NCBI RefSeq assembly: GCF_040358255.1 | Contig: NZ_CP132938.1 | Coordinates: 558,001 to 622,000 of the forward strand | Direction: 5' to 3' | From: Tunturibacter gelidoferens | Lineage (GTDB): Bacteria > Acidobacteriota > Terriglobia > Terriglobales > Acidobacteriaceae | DNA length: 64,000 nucleotides | In this document: positions 32,373 through 42,907 of the stretch, piece after piece | How the letters are laid out: each line of letters opens with the position of its first letter | How positions within the stretch are numbered: position 1 is the stretch's first letter | Notes under the pieces: generated by a model | What the model was told of the DNA's origin: nothing | The model's database searches: none | The model's input: the letters and a program-made list of their open reading frames with translations, nothing else | Program-made: the position numbers and the translations under genes

Positions 32373-35300
32373 GTCCTTCGAAGCCGTTTATTCTTCGGCC
32401 TGTGGCCACCTCGCTCTTGATGGTGGCCATTTTGCTTGCGGGGTTTGTCGCGTATGAGCAGCTGCCGGTGTCGGCGTTGCCGCAGGTGGACTATCCGACG
32501 ATCCAAGTACAGACGTTTTATCCGGGGGCGAGTCCGGAGGTAATGGCGTCGTCGGTAACGGCTCCGCTGGAGAGGCAGTTTGGGCAGATACCTGGGCTTA
32601 GCCAGATGACATCGTCGAGCTCGGGCGGCGGAAGTGTGATTACGCTGCAGTTTTCGCTGGCGGAGTCGATCGATATCGCACAGCAGGATGTGCAGGCGGC
32701 GATCAATGCGGCGTTCAGCTATCTGCCGAAGGACCTGCCGAATCCGCCGGTATATAGCAAGGTGAATCCCGCTGATGCTCCGATTATGACCTTGGCGCTG
32801 ACGAGCGATACGCTTCCGCTTTCGAAGGTGGAGGACCTGGCGGATACGGTGATCGCTCAGAAGATCTCGCAGCTTTCGGGCGTGGGATTGGTGTCGATCA
32901 ATGGTGGGCAGAAGCCGGCTGTGCGGATTCAGGCGAACCCGACGGCGCTGGCGAACTATGGACTGAGCCTTGAAGATATTCGGGCTGCGGTCGGAACAAC
33001 GAATGTGGATCAGGCGAAGGGAAATCTGAATGGAGCGAGCCAGTCCTATACGATCGGCGCGAACGATCAGCTGCCTTCGAGTGGAGCTTATAACAATGTG
33101 ATTATTGCTTACCGGAACGGGTCTCCAGTGAGGCTGTCGGATGTGGCGAATGCGGTGGACAGCGCGGAGAACCTGTTTCAGGCGGCTTGGATGGGAACCG
33201 CGGTACAGGCTGGGGCGGGTGGGCAGGTGCGCGAGGCGGTGTTGAAGCCGGCGGTGATTGTGAACATCCAACGGCAGCCGGGGGCGAACATCATCGGCGT
33301 GGTGGATGAGGTGCAGAAGATTCTGCCGCAGCTGCGTTCGACGATGCCGGCGACGGTGCAACTGCAGGTGCTGACGGATCGGACGAATACGATTCGCGCT
33401 TCAGTGAAGGACGTGCAGTTTTCGCTGGTGCTGACTATTGGATTGGTCGTGATGGTGATCTTCCTGTTTCTGCGGTCGATTGCTGCGACGATTATTCCTT
33501 CGGTTGCGGTGCCGCTGTCGATTGTGGGGACGTTTGGAGTGATGTACCTGCTGGGGTACAGCCTGAATAACCTGTCGCTGATGGCGCTGACGATCTCTAC
33601 AGGGTTTGTGGTGGATGACGCGATCGTGATGATCGAGAACATCTCGCGTTTTCTGGAGCAGGGAGATTCTCCGCTGGAGGCTGCGCTAAAGGGCTCGGAG
33701 CAGATTGGATTCACCATCGTTTCGCTGACGGTGAGTCTGATTGCGGTGCTGATTCCGCTGCTGTTCATGGGCGATATTGTCGGTCGGCTGTTCCGCGAGT
33801 TTGCTGTAACTCTGGCAGTTACAATTCTGGTTTCGGCGCTGGTTTCGCTGACGTTGACGCCGATGATGTCGGCGAAGCTGTTGAAGCATACGCCTGAGAG
33901 CGAGCAGAATACCTTCTACAAAAAGAGCGAAGAGTTCTTTGAGTATGTAATTGCGAAGTATGCGGTGGGTGTGCGGTTTGTACTGCGGCACCAGACTGCT
34001 ACATTGCTGGTGACGCTGGCTACGTTTGCGCTGACGGTTTATCTGTTTTTGATAGTGCCGAAGGGGTTCTTTCCGGTTCAGGATACGGGTGTGCTACTGG
34101 GGATAACGGAGGCTCCGCAGACGATCAGCTTCAATGCGATGAGCTCGCGGCAACAGGCGCTGGCGAGGATCATTCTGCAGGATAAAGATGTTGAGAGCGT
34201 GTCATCGTTCATTGGAATCGATGGAACGAACTCTACTTTGAACAGCGGGCGCATTCAGATTAATTTGAAAGATCGGGAGCAGAGAAGCTCGACGGCGCTG
34301 GAGGTGATCGAACGGCTGGAGCCGAAGGTTGCAACAGTGGATGGGATTCAGTGTTTTCTGCAGCCGCTGCAGGATCTGACGGTGGAAGATCGCGTGAGCC
34401 GCACGCAGTACCAGTATTCGCTGGAGGATGCGAATGTTGAGGAGCTGACGATGTGGACCAGCAGAATGGTCGGAAAGCTGAAACAGATTCCGATTTTGAG
34501 CGATGTGGCGAGCGATGAGCAGATGAGCGGGCTCGAGGCGCAGCTTGTGATCGACCGCGATACCGCGTCGAGGCTGGGGATTACGCCGCAAAACATCGAC
34601 GACACGCTGGATGACGCGTTTGCGCAACGGCAGGTCTCGACGATCTTTACGCAGCAAAACCAGTATCACGTGGTGTTGGAGGTGGCTCCGAAGTATCAGC
34701 GGAATCCGGCGGCGCTCGACAACATTTATGTGAAGAGCTCCAACGGGACGCAGGTGCCGCTGTCGACGTTTACGCACTTTGAGGAGAAGCCTACGGCGCT
34801 TGTGATCAATCACCAGGGGCAGTTCCCTGCTGTGACGATCTCGTTCAATCTGGCGCCGGGCAAGTCTATCGGCGACGCAGTGGATGCGGTGAACAAGGCT
34901 CAGGCGGAGTTGCATATGCCGCCGAGCGTGAAGGGTGAATTCCAAGGTTCGGCGAAGGCCTTTGAGTCTTCGATCGCGAATGAGCCGCTGTTGATTCTGG
35001 CTGCGCTGATCGTGGTGTATATCGTACTGGGCGTTTTGTACGAGAGCTATATTCATCCGATTACGATTCTTTCGACGCTTCCCTCGGCTGGAGTTGGCGC
35101 GATTCTGGCGCTGCTGCTGTTCCATGTGGATTTGAGTGTGATTGCGCTGATCGGAATTATTTTGCTGATAGGCATTGTGAAGAAGAACGCGATTATGATG
35201 ATCGACTTTGCGCTGGAGGCCGAGCGCGAGCAGGGAATGACGCCGACGGAGGCGATCTATCAGGCATGTCTGCTGCGGTTTAGGCCGATTATGATGACGA

Positions 35301-35524
35301 CGATGGCGGCGCTGCTGGGCGGTCTGCCGCTGGCGTTGGGTACAGGCACGGGTAGCGAGTTGCGGCGGCCGCTGGGTATCACGATTGTGGGTGGACTGAT
35401 TGTGTCGCAGGTGTTGACGCTGTTTACGACGCCGGTGGTTTATCTGTTCTTCGACCGGCTTGCGCGCAGGTCGGGGCGTTCGAAGGATGTGGAGTTGCAC
35501 GCGCATGCGATGTCGGCTGATTGA
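32369..35524 (+). CDS. RND efflux permease (MdtB-like)
   Basis: 1051 residues, the full length of an HAE1-type pump. It starts with GTG overlapping the adaptor stop. Twelve transmembrane helices are split by two large periplasmic loops. TM4 carries the proton-relay pair in [14 protein letters not shown]. The internal duplication is clear ([21 protein letters not shown] in the first loop). It exports hydrophobic compounds by proton exchange. The second permease starts 19 bp downstream, giving the adaptor-B-C arrangement of MdtABC, where two different permeases form one trimer. Confidence 0.95.
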   Translation: MSPSKPFILRPVATSLLMVAILLAGFVAYEQLPVSALPQVDYPTIQVQTFYPGASPEVMASSVTAPLERQFGQIPGLSQMTSSSSGGGSVITLQFSLAESIDIAQQDVQAAINAAFSYLPKDLPNPPVYSKVNPADAPIMTLALTSDTLPLSKVEDLADTVIAQKISQLSGVGLVSINGGQKPAVRIQANPTALANYGLSLEDIRAAVGTTNVDQAKGNLNGASQSYTIGANDQLPSSGAYNNVIIAYRNGSPVRLSDVANAVDSAENLFQAAWMGTAVQAGAGGQVREAVLKPAVIVNIQRQPGANIIGVVDEVQKILPQLRSTMPATVQLQVLTDRTNTIRASVKDVQFSLVLTIGLVVMVIFLFLRSIAATIIPSVAVPLSIVGTFGVMYLLGYSLNNLSLMALTISTGFVVDDAIVMIENISRFLEQGDSPLEAALKGSEQIGFTIVSLTVSLIAVLIPLLFMGDIVGRLFREFAVTLAVTILVSALVSLTLTPMMSAKLLKHTPESEQNTFYKKSEEFFEYVIAKYAVGVRFVLRHQTATLLVTLATFALTVYLFLIVPKGFFPVQDTGVLLGITEAPQTISFNAMSSRQQALARIILQDKDVESVSSFIGIDGTNSTLNSGRIQINLKDREQRSSTALEVIERLEPKVATVDGIQCFLQPLQDLTVEDRVSRTQYQYSLEDANVEELTMWTSRMVGKLKQIPILSDVASDEQMSGLEAQLVIDRDTASRLGITPQNIDDTLDDAFAQRQVSTIFTQQNQYHVVLEVAPKYQRNPAALDNIYVKSSNGTQVPLSTFTHFEEKPTALVINHQGQFPAVTISFNLAPGKSIGDAVDAVNKAQAELHMPPSVKGEFQGSAKAFESSIANEPLLILAALIVVYIVLGVLYESYIHPITILSTLPSAGVGAILALLLFHVDLSVIALIGIILLIGIVKKNAIMMIDFALEAEREQGMTPTEAIYQACLLRFRPIMMTTMAALLGGLPLALGTGTGSELRRPLGITIVGGLIVSQVLTLFTTPVVYLFFDRLARRSGRSKDVELHAHAMSAD

Positions 35525-35543
35525 TGGTTAAGGATTAGGGATT

Positions 35544-38500
35544 ATGCATTTTTCAGCACCATTTATTCGGCGTCCGGTAGCGACGTTTCTTTTGTCGATA
35601 GCGGTGATTCTGGCGGGCGCGACGGCTTATACGCTGCTGCCGGTGGCCAGTCTGCCGCAGGTGGAGTTTCCGGTCATCTCGGTGGGCGCGAGTTTGCCTG
35701 GTGCGGATCCGGAGACGATGGCTTCGTCTGTGGCGACGCCGCTGGAGCGACAGTTCTCGAAGATTGCCGGCGTCAACGAGATGACGTCCTATTCTTCTAC
35801 CGGCGTGGTGGGGATTACGCTTCAGTTCGATTTGACGCGTGATGTGAATGGGGCGGCCCGGGATGTGCAGGCGGCGATCAATGCGGCGCGGAGCCAGCTT
35901 CCTGCGAATCTTCCAAGTAATCCTGGGTACTACAAGGTAAATCCGGCTGACTCACCGATCATGATTATCGCGCTGACCTCTGACACGATGAATGTGCCGC
36001 AGTTGTACGACGCTTGCGACAGCATCCTGGCGCAGAAGATCGCGCAGATACCGGGCGTGGGGCAGACCTTCTGTGGGGGGAGCGCGAAGCCCTCGGTACG
36101 GATTGAGGCGAACCCGATGCAGCTGGCTCACTATGGCGTGGGGCTCGAGGCGCTGCGGGCGGCGATCGGCACGGTGAATGTGAATCAGCCGAAGGGATAT
36201 CTGCAGGATGACACGCGGCGGTGGAGTGTCAGTGCGACGGATCAGCTGTTTGGTGCGGCGGCGTATGCTCCGCTGATTGTGGCAACGGATCGCGGGCCTG
36301 TGAGTTCGGCACCTGCGAGCACGGGTCTGCCTGCTTCGGTGGCGAGCGCATTGACGAGTAATCCGCAGGCGGTGAGTGGAGGTACTGGCTCGACCGGCAA
36401 CGGGGCCGGTGCGAATGGAGCCGCGACAAACAGTACGACAGCGGCCGTCGCTGCACCTGTGGTTGCGAGTACAGGGATGGGTGCTGGGCCGGGGACGGCG
36501 CATGGCGTGGTGCGGATTCAGGATGTGGCGAATGTCGTCAACAGTGTTGAGGATGTTCACGCTACCGGAGTCTTCAACGGGAAGCCTGCGATTCTTGTGA
36601 TTGTGTTCAAGACCTCGACGGCGAACGTCATTGAGACTGTGGACAACGTGAAGAAGATGTTGCCTATGCTGGAGGCGTCGATTCCGCCGGCGATCTCGGT
36701 GCATGTGGCGCTCGACCGGACTACTACGATTCGTGCTTCGGTGAAGGATGTAACGCGAACGCTGGTGATCTCGATCCTGCTGGTGGTGCTGGTGGTGTTT
36801 CTGTTCCTGCGCGAGGTGCGGTCGACTTTGATCCCGACAGTCGCGGTGCCGTTGAGTCTGCTGGGGACGTTTGCCATCATGTACCTGCTGGGGTATACGC
36901 TCGACAATCTGTCGCTGATGGCGCTGACGATCTCGACGGGGTTTGTGGTCGATGACGCGATTGTGGTGATCGAGAATATCAGCCGTCATCTTGAAGCGGG
37001 GATGTCGCCGTATCAGGCCGCGATGTTGGGGTCGAAGGAGATTGGATTTACGGTGGTGTCGATGAGCACGTCGCTGATTGCGGTGTTCATTCCGATTCTG
37101 CTGATGGGTGGGATTGTGGGGCGGCTGTTTCGCGAGTTTGCTGTGACGCTGTCGGTGGCGATTATGGTGTCGCTGGTAGTATCGCTGACGACTACGCCGA
37201 TGTTGAGCGCGAAGTATCTGGAGCCGCACGGCAGGCGGGAGCATGGGTGGTTCTACCGTTCGGGCGAGCGGGCTCTAGGGTGGCTGGCAGCGGAGTATGA
37301 GCTGGGGCTGCGCTGGGTGTTAAAGCATCAGAGGCTGGTGCTGGTCATAACGGTGCTGACGTTTGTGCTGAATGTTTATCTGTACATCCTGGTGCCGAAG
37401 GGATTCTTTCCTGAGCAGGACGCGGGGCGTATTGGCGGGCAGGTGCAGGGGCAGCAGGATGTATCGTTCGCGCAGATGAAGAAGAATGTGCTGGCGCTGG
37501 CGGCGATCGCACAGCAGGACCCTGGCGTTGAAGATGTTACGGCGTTTGCGGGTGGGCGCGGAAATTCAAACGGCGGCTTCATGTTTATGTCCCTGAAGCC
37601 GGATGCCGAGCGCAAGAAGACGGGAGACACGGCGCAGGTGATCGTCAACCGACTGCGACCGAAGGTCAGCAACCTGCCTGGCGTGATTATGTATCTGCAG
37701 GCTTTTCAGGATCTGCGGATTGGCGGCCGGAACACGGCGACGGAGTATCAGTACACGCTGACCGGAGACAATCTCAAAGAGTTGGACGAGTGGGGTCCTA
37801 AGCTGGAAGCTGCGATGGACCAGCTGCCGCAGATTAAAGACGTCGCGACGGATCAGCAGCAGCAGGGACTACGTGGGCAGCTGGTGATTGATCGGGCGAC
37901 TGCGAGCCGGCTGGGGGTGTCGCCGTTGACGATCGATTCTACGCTGTCGGATGCGTTTGCACAGACGCAGGTTTCGACGACCTACATGCCGCTGAATCAG
38001 TACCACGTGGTGATGGAGGTTGCGCCGCAGTTTCAGGAGGATCCGGATGCGTTGAAGAGTATCTATGTGAAGAGCACGACCGGGGCGATGGTGCCGCTGT
38101 CGGCAGTGACGCACTTTGAGGCGCAGAGGATTCCGCTGGCGGTGAATCATCAGTCGCAGTCGCCGGCTACTACGTTGTCGTTCAATCTTGCGCCAGGGGC
38201 TTCGCTGAGTGAGGCGACGCAGGCGATTCAGCAGGCGCGAGTGGATATCGGGATGCCTTCGGCTATTCATGGGGGTTTTGCGGGGTCGGCGCAGGCTTTC
38301 AAAGATTCGCTGAAGAGTGAGCCGTGGCTGATTTTGCTGGCGCTGGTGGCGGTCTATCTTGTGCTGGGGATTCTGTATGAAAGCTTTATTCATCCGTTGA
38401 CGATTTTGTCGACGCTGCCTTCGGCGGGGGTGGGCGCAATTGTGGCGCTGCTGCTGTTCAAGGTGGATCTGAGTGTGATCGCGATGATCGGGATCATTCT

Positions 38501-38876
38501 GCTGATCGGGATTGTGAAGAAGAACGCGATTATGATGATCGACTTTGCGCTGGTGGCGGAGCGGCAACATGGGAAGACACCACAGGAGGCGATCTTCGAG
38601 GCGTGTATGCTGCGGTTTCGGCCGATCATGATGACGACGATGGCGGCTTTGCTGGGAGGATTGCCGCTGGCGCTGGGACGAGGGACGGGCAGCGAGATGC
38701 GGCGGCCGTTGGGGATCACGATTGTGGGTGGGTTGATTGTTTCGCAGGCTCTTACGTTGTTTACTACGCCGGTGGTTTATCTGTTCTTCGATCGGGTGAG
38801 GGGCAGGTTTGCCCGGGCGGTGCGGGGACGACGGGCTGGGCGGCGACGGGTGGCAGAGGTTGTGGCTGGGGATTAG
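35544..38876 (+). CDS. RND efflux permease (MdtC-like) with Ala/Thr/Gly-rich insert
   Basis: 1110 residues. Same architecture as the preceding permease, including TM4 [14 protein letters not shown]. It differs by an insertion of about 70 residues at about 250-322 in the first periplasmic loop. The insert is rich in Ala, Thr, Gly, Ser and Asn (ASTGLPASVASALTSN, GNGAGANGAATNSTT). It lies beside the DQLFGAAAYAPL strand and just before VVRIQDVANVVNS, so it may be a disordered surface loop. The family is 1030-1060 long. It probably forms a mixed trimer with the first permease. Confidence 0.93.
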   Translation: MHFSAPFIRRPVATFLLSIAVILAGATAYTLLPVASLPQVEFPVISVGASLPGADPETMASSVATPLERQFSKIAGVNEMTSYSSTGVVGITLQFDLTRDVNGAARDVQAAINAARSQLPANLPSNPGYYKVNPADSPIMIIALTSDTMNVPQLYDACDSILAQKIAQIPGVGQTFCGGSAKPSVRIEANPMQLAHYGVGLEALRAAIGTVNVNQPKGYLQDDTRRWSVSATDQLFGAAAYAPLIVATDRGPVSSAPASTGLPASVASALTSNPQAVSGGTGSTGNGAGANGAATNSTTAAVAAPVVASTGMGAGPGTAHGVVRIQDVANVVNSVEDVHATGVFNGKPAILVIVFKTSTANVIETVDNVKKMLPMLEASIPPAISVHVALDRTTTIRASVKDVTRTLVISILLVVLVVFLFLREVRSTLIPTVAVPLSLLGTFAIMYLLGYTLDNLSLMALTISTGFVVDDAIVVIENISRHLEAGMSPYQAAMLGSKEIGFTVVSMSTSLIAVFIPILLMGGIVGRLFREFAVTLSVAIMVSLVVSLTTTPMLSAKYLEPHGRREHGWFYRSGERALGWLAAEYELGLRWVLKHQRLVLVITVLTFVLNVYLYILVPKGFFPEQDAGRIGGQVQGQQDVSFAQMKKNVLALAAIAQQDPGVEDVTAFAGGRGNSNGGFMFMSLKPDAERKKTGDTAQVIVNRLRPKVSNLPGVIMYLQAFQDLRIGGRNTATEYQYTLTGDNLKELDEWGPKLEAAMDQLPQIKDVATDQQQQGLRGQLVIDRATASRLGVSPLTIDSTLSDAFAQTQVSTTYMPLNQYHVVMEVAPQFQEDPDALKSIYVKSTTGAMVPLSAVTHFEAQRIPLAVNHQSQSPATTLSFNLAPGASLSEATQAIQQARVDIGMPSAIHGGFAGSAQAFKDSLKSEPWLILLALVAVYLVLGILYESFIHPLTILSTLPSAGVGAIVALLLFKVDLSVIAMIGIILLIGIVKKNAIMMIDFALVAERQHGKTPQEAIFEACMLRFRPIMMTTMAALLGGLPLALGRGTGSEMRRPLGITIVGGLIVSQALTLFTTPVVYLFFDRVRGRFARAVRGRRAGRRRVAEVVAGD

Positions 38877-38895
38877 TGGTTGGAAGTTTTTTAAA

Positions 38896-39005
38896 CACAA
38901 CAGCAGATTCCTCCGCTTCGCTGCGGAATGACAGCAAAAAAACGGGCAACAACAACAGCGGCAACAACAACAGCACAACAGCCACAACAACGGCAACAGC
39001 AGCGA
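38896..39005. repeat. Dispersed repeat family B, copy 5
   Basis: AACACAACAGCAGATTCCTC, the stem TCCGCTTCGCTGCGGA, ATGACAGCAAAAAAACGGGC and a tail of CAACAACAACAGC units. It lies after the efflux operon. Similar tails are found at the other B copies. Confidence 0.75.
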
Positions 39006-39029
39006 CACGGGTGAAAGGTTTTACATTCC

Positions 39030-39070
39030 CACCTTAGCGTGATGAGACTGCGCTAAGATGGGGCACCCTT
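39030..39070. repeat. Dispersed repeat family D, intergenic copy
   Basis: CCACCTTAGCG, a short spacer, then CGCTAAGATGGGGCACCC. The stem is CTTAGCG / CGCTAAG. It matches the copy inside pheT in its GGGTGCCCCA end and arrangement. It may also act as a bidirectional terminator between the convergent efflux and phosphorylase genes. Confidence 0.65.
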
Positions 39071-39147
39071 CGATTTGCGGGAGTGAAAAGAGAACAGGCA
39101 ACGACGGTAAAGATCGTCGTTGCCTGAGATGTTGTTTGCGGGTTCTG

Positions 39148-40944
39148 TTAGACGAGAGCCGGTTCGGGGACTACCGTGTCCGTGGAACGACGGTGGTCGA
39201 GATAGCTGGCCTGGGTTGGGGAGAGCGGCGTGGGGGGGAAGTATGAGTTTTTGAAGTACTGCGCCAGCATGCGGTGGGTGTTGAAGAAACTGCCGTTGAT
39301 GGCGATGCAATGCTGCTGCATACGAGCCCACGCGTGGGGGTTGGCGTACATGGGAGCGATGGACTCTTCCAGCTTCTCGTAGAGGCTGGTGGCTTCTGCG
39401 GCTTCGTCTTCGCCGTTTTCGATGGCCCAACCAGTGGTGTTCTCGGCACAGCCTTCTATCCACCAACCGTCGAGGATCGAGAGCGAGGGGACGCCGTTGA
39501 GGGCGGCCTTCATGCCGGAGGTGCCGGAGGCCTCGTAGGGGCGGCGCGGAGTGTTGACCCAGACGTCGACGCCCTGGGTGAGCAGAGCGCCTAGCTCCCA
39601 GTCGTAGTTTTCCATGTAGTAGATCTTGAGGGCCGACGAGTTTAGCTTGGCGGCAGAGGCGAACACTTCGCGGATGAGGCCTTTACCGGCAACGTCGGCG
39701 GGATGGGCCTTGCCGGCGTAGAGGATCTGTAGGCCGCCGATCTTCTCGGCGATCTCAACGAGCCGCTTGGGATCGTGCAGGAGTAGGCTGGCGCGCTTGT
39801 AGGTGGCGACGCGGCGGGCAAAGCCGAGGGTGAGGACGTTGGGGTTGAAGTGATGCCCGGTGCGTTTGGCGATGGAGCTGAAAAGGCGTAATTTGCCCTT
39901 GTTGTGAGCGGCGGCGATGCGGGCCGGGTCGATGCCGTAGACCGAGCGGAGGTACTGGTTGTCGGTGCGCCAGTGGGGGATCTCGTCGTCGAGAAGCTCC
40001 TGAAAGTGGGGCGAGAGCCAGGTGGCGGCGTGGACGCCGTTGGTGATGGAGTACACCTTGTATCCGGGGAACATCTGCTGGGAGACCTTGCCGTGCTGCA
40101 TGGCGACGCCGTTGACGAAGCGCGAGAAGCGGAGGGCGATGTAGGTCATGTTCATCAGGCCGTTATGGAGGCAGCCGAACTGCTCGATGGCGGCGGCGCG
40201 GTCGTTTCCAAGAACCTGGTACATCTGATCGACGCCGAACTGATCGTGGCCGGCCGGGACTGGAGTGTGGGTGGTGAAGACGCACTGCTGACGGACGAAC
40301 TCGATGTCGGCCTCGGTTGCGTTCTTGAGGGGGGTGCCAGCGAGGTGGTCTTCGAGGAGGCCGATGGCGAGGAGGGCGGCGTGGCCCTCGTTCATGTGAT
40401 AGACCTTCGGTTTACAGGCAAGGGCATCGAGTAGCGAGACGCCGGCGAGGCCGAGAACGGTCTCCTGACAGAGACGATAGTAGGTGTCGCCGCCGTAGAG
40501 GTGGTCGGTGAGGCGGCGGTCCCAGGGGTCGTTGCCTTCGACGTCGGTGTCGAGGAGGAAGACGGGAATGATGTGGCCGGTGACGCCGATGACGTCGAAG
40601 CGCCAGGCGCGAACCAGGACCTGACGGCCCTGGAGGGTGAGGGCGATGATCTGGTTGGCGCTGGGCAGGGTGGTCTCAGGGGACCAGGGAACGTCGGCTT
40701 CTGTCTGCTGGCCGACGTCGGAGAGCTTCTGGCGGAAGTATCCGCGGCGATGGACGAGCGAGATAGCGACCATGGGGGCTGCGGTGTCTGCGGCGGAACG
40801 AAGGGTATCGCCGGCGAGCATGCCGAGGCCACCGGAGTAGGTGGGTAGTGCCGGGGAGAGAGCTATCTCCATGGAGAAATAGGCGATAGTGCGGGCGGAG
40901 AGATCGGGTGTCGAAGCAGGGGTGGCGGCGGAGGGAAGAGTCAT
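39148..40944 (-). CDS. glgP: Alpha-glucan phosphorylase (GT35, short form)
   Basis: Releases glucose-1-phosphate from glycogen-like glucans. 598 residues, shorter than the 800-residue E. coli enzyme, as in the compact GT35 group. It begins IAYFSMEIALSPALPTYSGGLGMLAGD. YHMNEGHAALLAI follows, then NTPRRPYEASGTSGMKAALNG, in which Lys479 is the PLP-binding residue. AAGGA precedes the ATG by about ten bases. There is no glycogen synthase or branching enzyme nearby. Cytosolic. Confidence 0.92.
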   Translation of the reverse strand: MTLPSAATPASTPDLSARTIAYFSMEIALSPALPTYSGGLGMLAGDTLRSAADTAAPMVAISLVHRRGYFRQKLSDVGQQTEADVPWSPETTLPSANQIIALTLQGRQVLVRAWRFDVIGVTGHIIPVFLLDTDVEGNDPWDRRLTDHLYGGDTYYRLCQETVLGLAGVSLLDALACKPKVYHMNEGHAALLAIGLLEDHLAGTPLKNATEADIEFVRQQCVFTTHTPVPAGHDQFGVDQMYQVLGNDRAAAIEQFGCLHNGLMNMTYIALRFSRFVNGVAMQHGKVSQQMFPGYKVYSITNGVHAATWLSPHFQELLDDEIPHWRTDNQYLRSVYGIDPARIAAAHNKGKLRLFSSIAKRTGHHFNPNVLTLGFARRVATYKRASLLLHDPKRLVEIAEKIGGLQILYAGKAHPADVAGKGLIREVFASAAKLNSSALKIYYMENYDWELGALLTQGVDVWVNTPRRPYEASGTSGMKAALNGVPSLSILDGWWIEGCAENTTGWAIENGEDEAAEATSLYEKLEESIAPMYANPHAWARMQQHCIAINGSFFNTHRMLAQYFKNSYFPPTPLSPTQASYLDHRRSTDTVVPEPALV

Positions 40945-41140
40945 GCGTTGATTGGTCCTTATCTCATCCGATTTTCTATCTCTAGCGTCGATGGCCCGAG
41001 TTGCGACATCATCACTCTCTATCGGCGGGAGATGCGCTGCATGAGATCCGAAGATTAGATCGTTGAAGCGTCGAATTTAGGACTGATTCTACCAAACGGC
41101 TCTCCTCCAAAAGATGGAACTCTGGTTACTTTCCCTCATG

Positions 41141-42511
41141 CTATTGGGGTATTGACGCTACTTCGTGAACTGCGGCGGCCTGGAGACGCTGCCATAAGTG
41201 GTCTAACCAAAGGAGATGTTCTGGCTTCATCAGAACTGACCGGAGACAGGTGACTTTATTTTCAGAGTCGTTTTTGGGGGTATCTAGCCAGGTATTATGT
41301 GGAAAAAAACGTACAGGAAGTTTGGCGAGAGCAAGGTGAAGATCATTTTTGGCGGCTTCGTCGAATATCGACTGCGCCAGAGCTGAGGAAGTCTCGGGGG
41401 TTGGGGCGTTGACTGCCCAGAATACGATGTCGAGCTGCGGCGGGCTGGACGGGGTGAGGAAGTGGGTGGATTCGGTGAGGCGGTGGTGAAGTTCGAGGGC
41501 CGCAGCATGGCTGGATTCGAGGCCCTGGGCGAAGACGCCGCCGGGAGTGTAGGGGAGGAGTTGCTGGGTCGCCCAAAGAGCTACGGCGGATGCGCCGGCG
41601 CGGGAGCACTCGAGGGAGATCTCGCCGAGGTGAAGGTCTTTCGAAGAGAAGTAGGTGTAGGGGGAGTCGTGTTTGTAGAAGCGGCCGACGGCTGGGTCGC
41701 GGAAGAGGATGGAGCCGCAGCCGTACGGTTGGAGGCCGTGCTTGTGAGGATCGATGACGATGGAGTCTACGTATGGAATGGCGTCGAAGGCTGTGCGGGT
41801 CTCGGGGGATAGGTTGGAGGCGAGGGTGAAGTAGCCGCCGTAGGCCGCATCGACGTGGATGCGGAAGTCGTATTTTTTCTGGAGCAGAAGGATCTGGTCG
41901 AGCGGGTCGACTGAGCCGATGGCGGTGGTGCCTAACGTGACGACAACGGTGCCGATGTTTTGCGTTGCGAGGAGAGGCTCGAGGGCGGTGAGGTCCATGC
42001 GACCGCGGTCGTCGGAGGGGACGGTGACGAAGGGCAGGCCGAGAACGCTGGATATGCGGCTGTGAGTGTAGTGCGCCTGGTCGGAGGCGGCGATTGCCGT
42101 ACCTGGCATGAGCTGGCCGGCGACCCACAGGGCTTCCAGATTCGCGAAGGTGCCCCCGCTTGACAGGTGGCCAAGGTGCTGAGGCCAGTGAAACATCTTT
42201 GCGAGAGCGGCGACGGCTTCGATCTCCATGGCGGAGCTGGCGCGCCCACCGTCGAGAGCGTGGTTGTTCGGGTTGATCGACATGGCCAGGGTGTAGGCGG
42301 CGCGGGCGATGGGGTGGGGCGGCTTCAGCATCTGGCCGGCGTAGAGCGGGTGAGCGTAGGGGTAGTTGTCCTGCAGGCGATCGGCGACCTGATGGAGGAT
42401 CGCGGAGGCTGATTCTCCCAGCGGGTGTGCGGAGTATGGAGGGAGGTCGGCGGATCCGGCATCCAGATGCTGTTGGGCGGCGTTAAGGATTTTGAAGAGA
42501 TCGTCTGACAT
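41141..42511 (-). CDS. PLP-dependent group II decarboxylase family protein
   Basis: 456 residues. A decarboxylase of the aromatic-L-amino-acid / glutamate / 2,4-diaminobutyrate group. HLSSGGTFANLEAL is the cofactor phosphate loop, VTLGTTAIGSVDP and HVDAAYGG hold the PLP ring Asp, and IDPHKHGLQPYG contains the Schiff-base Lys257. No obvious ribosome-binding site precedes the ATG. Monocistronic or with the small membrane protein upstream. The substrate (Tyr, Trp, Glu, DABA) cannot be assigned from motifs. Confidence 0.88.
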   Translation of the reverse strand: MSDDLFKILNAAQQHLDAGSADLPPYSAHPLGESASAILHQVADRLQDNYPYAHPLYAGQMLKPPHPIARAAYTLAMSINPNNHALDGGRASSAMEIEAVAALAKMFHWPQHLGHLSSGGTFANLEALWVAGQLMPGTAIAASDQAHYTHSRISSVLGLPFVTVPSDDRGRMDLTALEPLLATQNIGTVVVTLGTTAIGSVDPLDQILLLQKKYDFRIHVDAAYGGYFTLASNLSPETRTAFDAIPYVDSIVIDPHKHGLQPYGCGSILFRDPAVGRFYKHDSPYTYFSSKDLHLGEISLECSRAGASAVALWATQQLLPYTPGGVFAQGLESSHAAALELHHRLTESTHFLTPSSPPQLDIVFWAVNAPTPETSSALAQSIFDEAAKNDLHLALAKLPVRFFPHNTWLDTPKNDSENKVTCLRSVLMKPEHLLWLDHLWQRLQAAAVHEVASIPQ

Positions 42512-42526
42512 GAAATTAGTGAATTC

Positions 42527-42826
42527 TTAGAAACTTGTTCGGGTGAGAAAGCCGAATTTCATCAGAAACCCGACGATGGCCGCGAAAACAAAGGCGATTG
42601 TCGTCAAGGGCGCCATCGCGCGAAGCCGCTTCATCAAAAATTCGATGAGGACGATAAAGAGATATACGGCAAGCGCAAGGAGAAGACCGTCGGCGATAAA
42701 GATGCGCGTGCCGGATGCGGATGAGCCGAGGACGTGCTCGATGTGAAACGGCGGAAAGAGCGAGAAGGCTCCGAAGAGGATCAAGAAGAGAAGGAATTGG
42801 AGGATGGTGGTGACGACTTTTTTCAT
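42527..42826 (-). CDS. Small three-helix membrane protein
   Basis: 99 residues from the ATG at 42826. Three hydrophobic segments are visible: FLLFLILFGAFSLF, FIADGLLLALAVYLFIVLIEFL and TTIAFVFAAIVGFLMKFG. Upstream codons in frame are of low coding quality, so the shorter start is preferred. No family recognised. Confidence 0.6.
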   Translation of the reverse strand: MKKVVTTILQFLLFLILFGAFSLFPPFHIEHVLGSSASGTRIFIADGLLLALAVYLFIVLIEFLMKRLRAMAPLTTIAFVFAAIVGFLMKFGFLTRTSF

Positions 42827-42907
42827 GGGCTCTGGAGATGAGTTTAGCGCGGGTGCTCGACGTGCACAGAGAAGATTCGACGGATGTTTTAGGAGAATTG
42901 CTTGTTG

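Noticed and set aside
35952..37244. Long minus-strand frame opposite the second RND permease
   Set aside because: An Arg/His/Gln-rich composition without domains is a shadow of the permease codons; similar shadows occur opposite the first permease and the adaptor.
38930..39010. CAACAACAACAGC-type tandem tracts as a CRISPR array
   Set aside because: Units are short and variable, with no constant repeat-spacer pattern and no cas genes.
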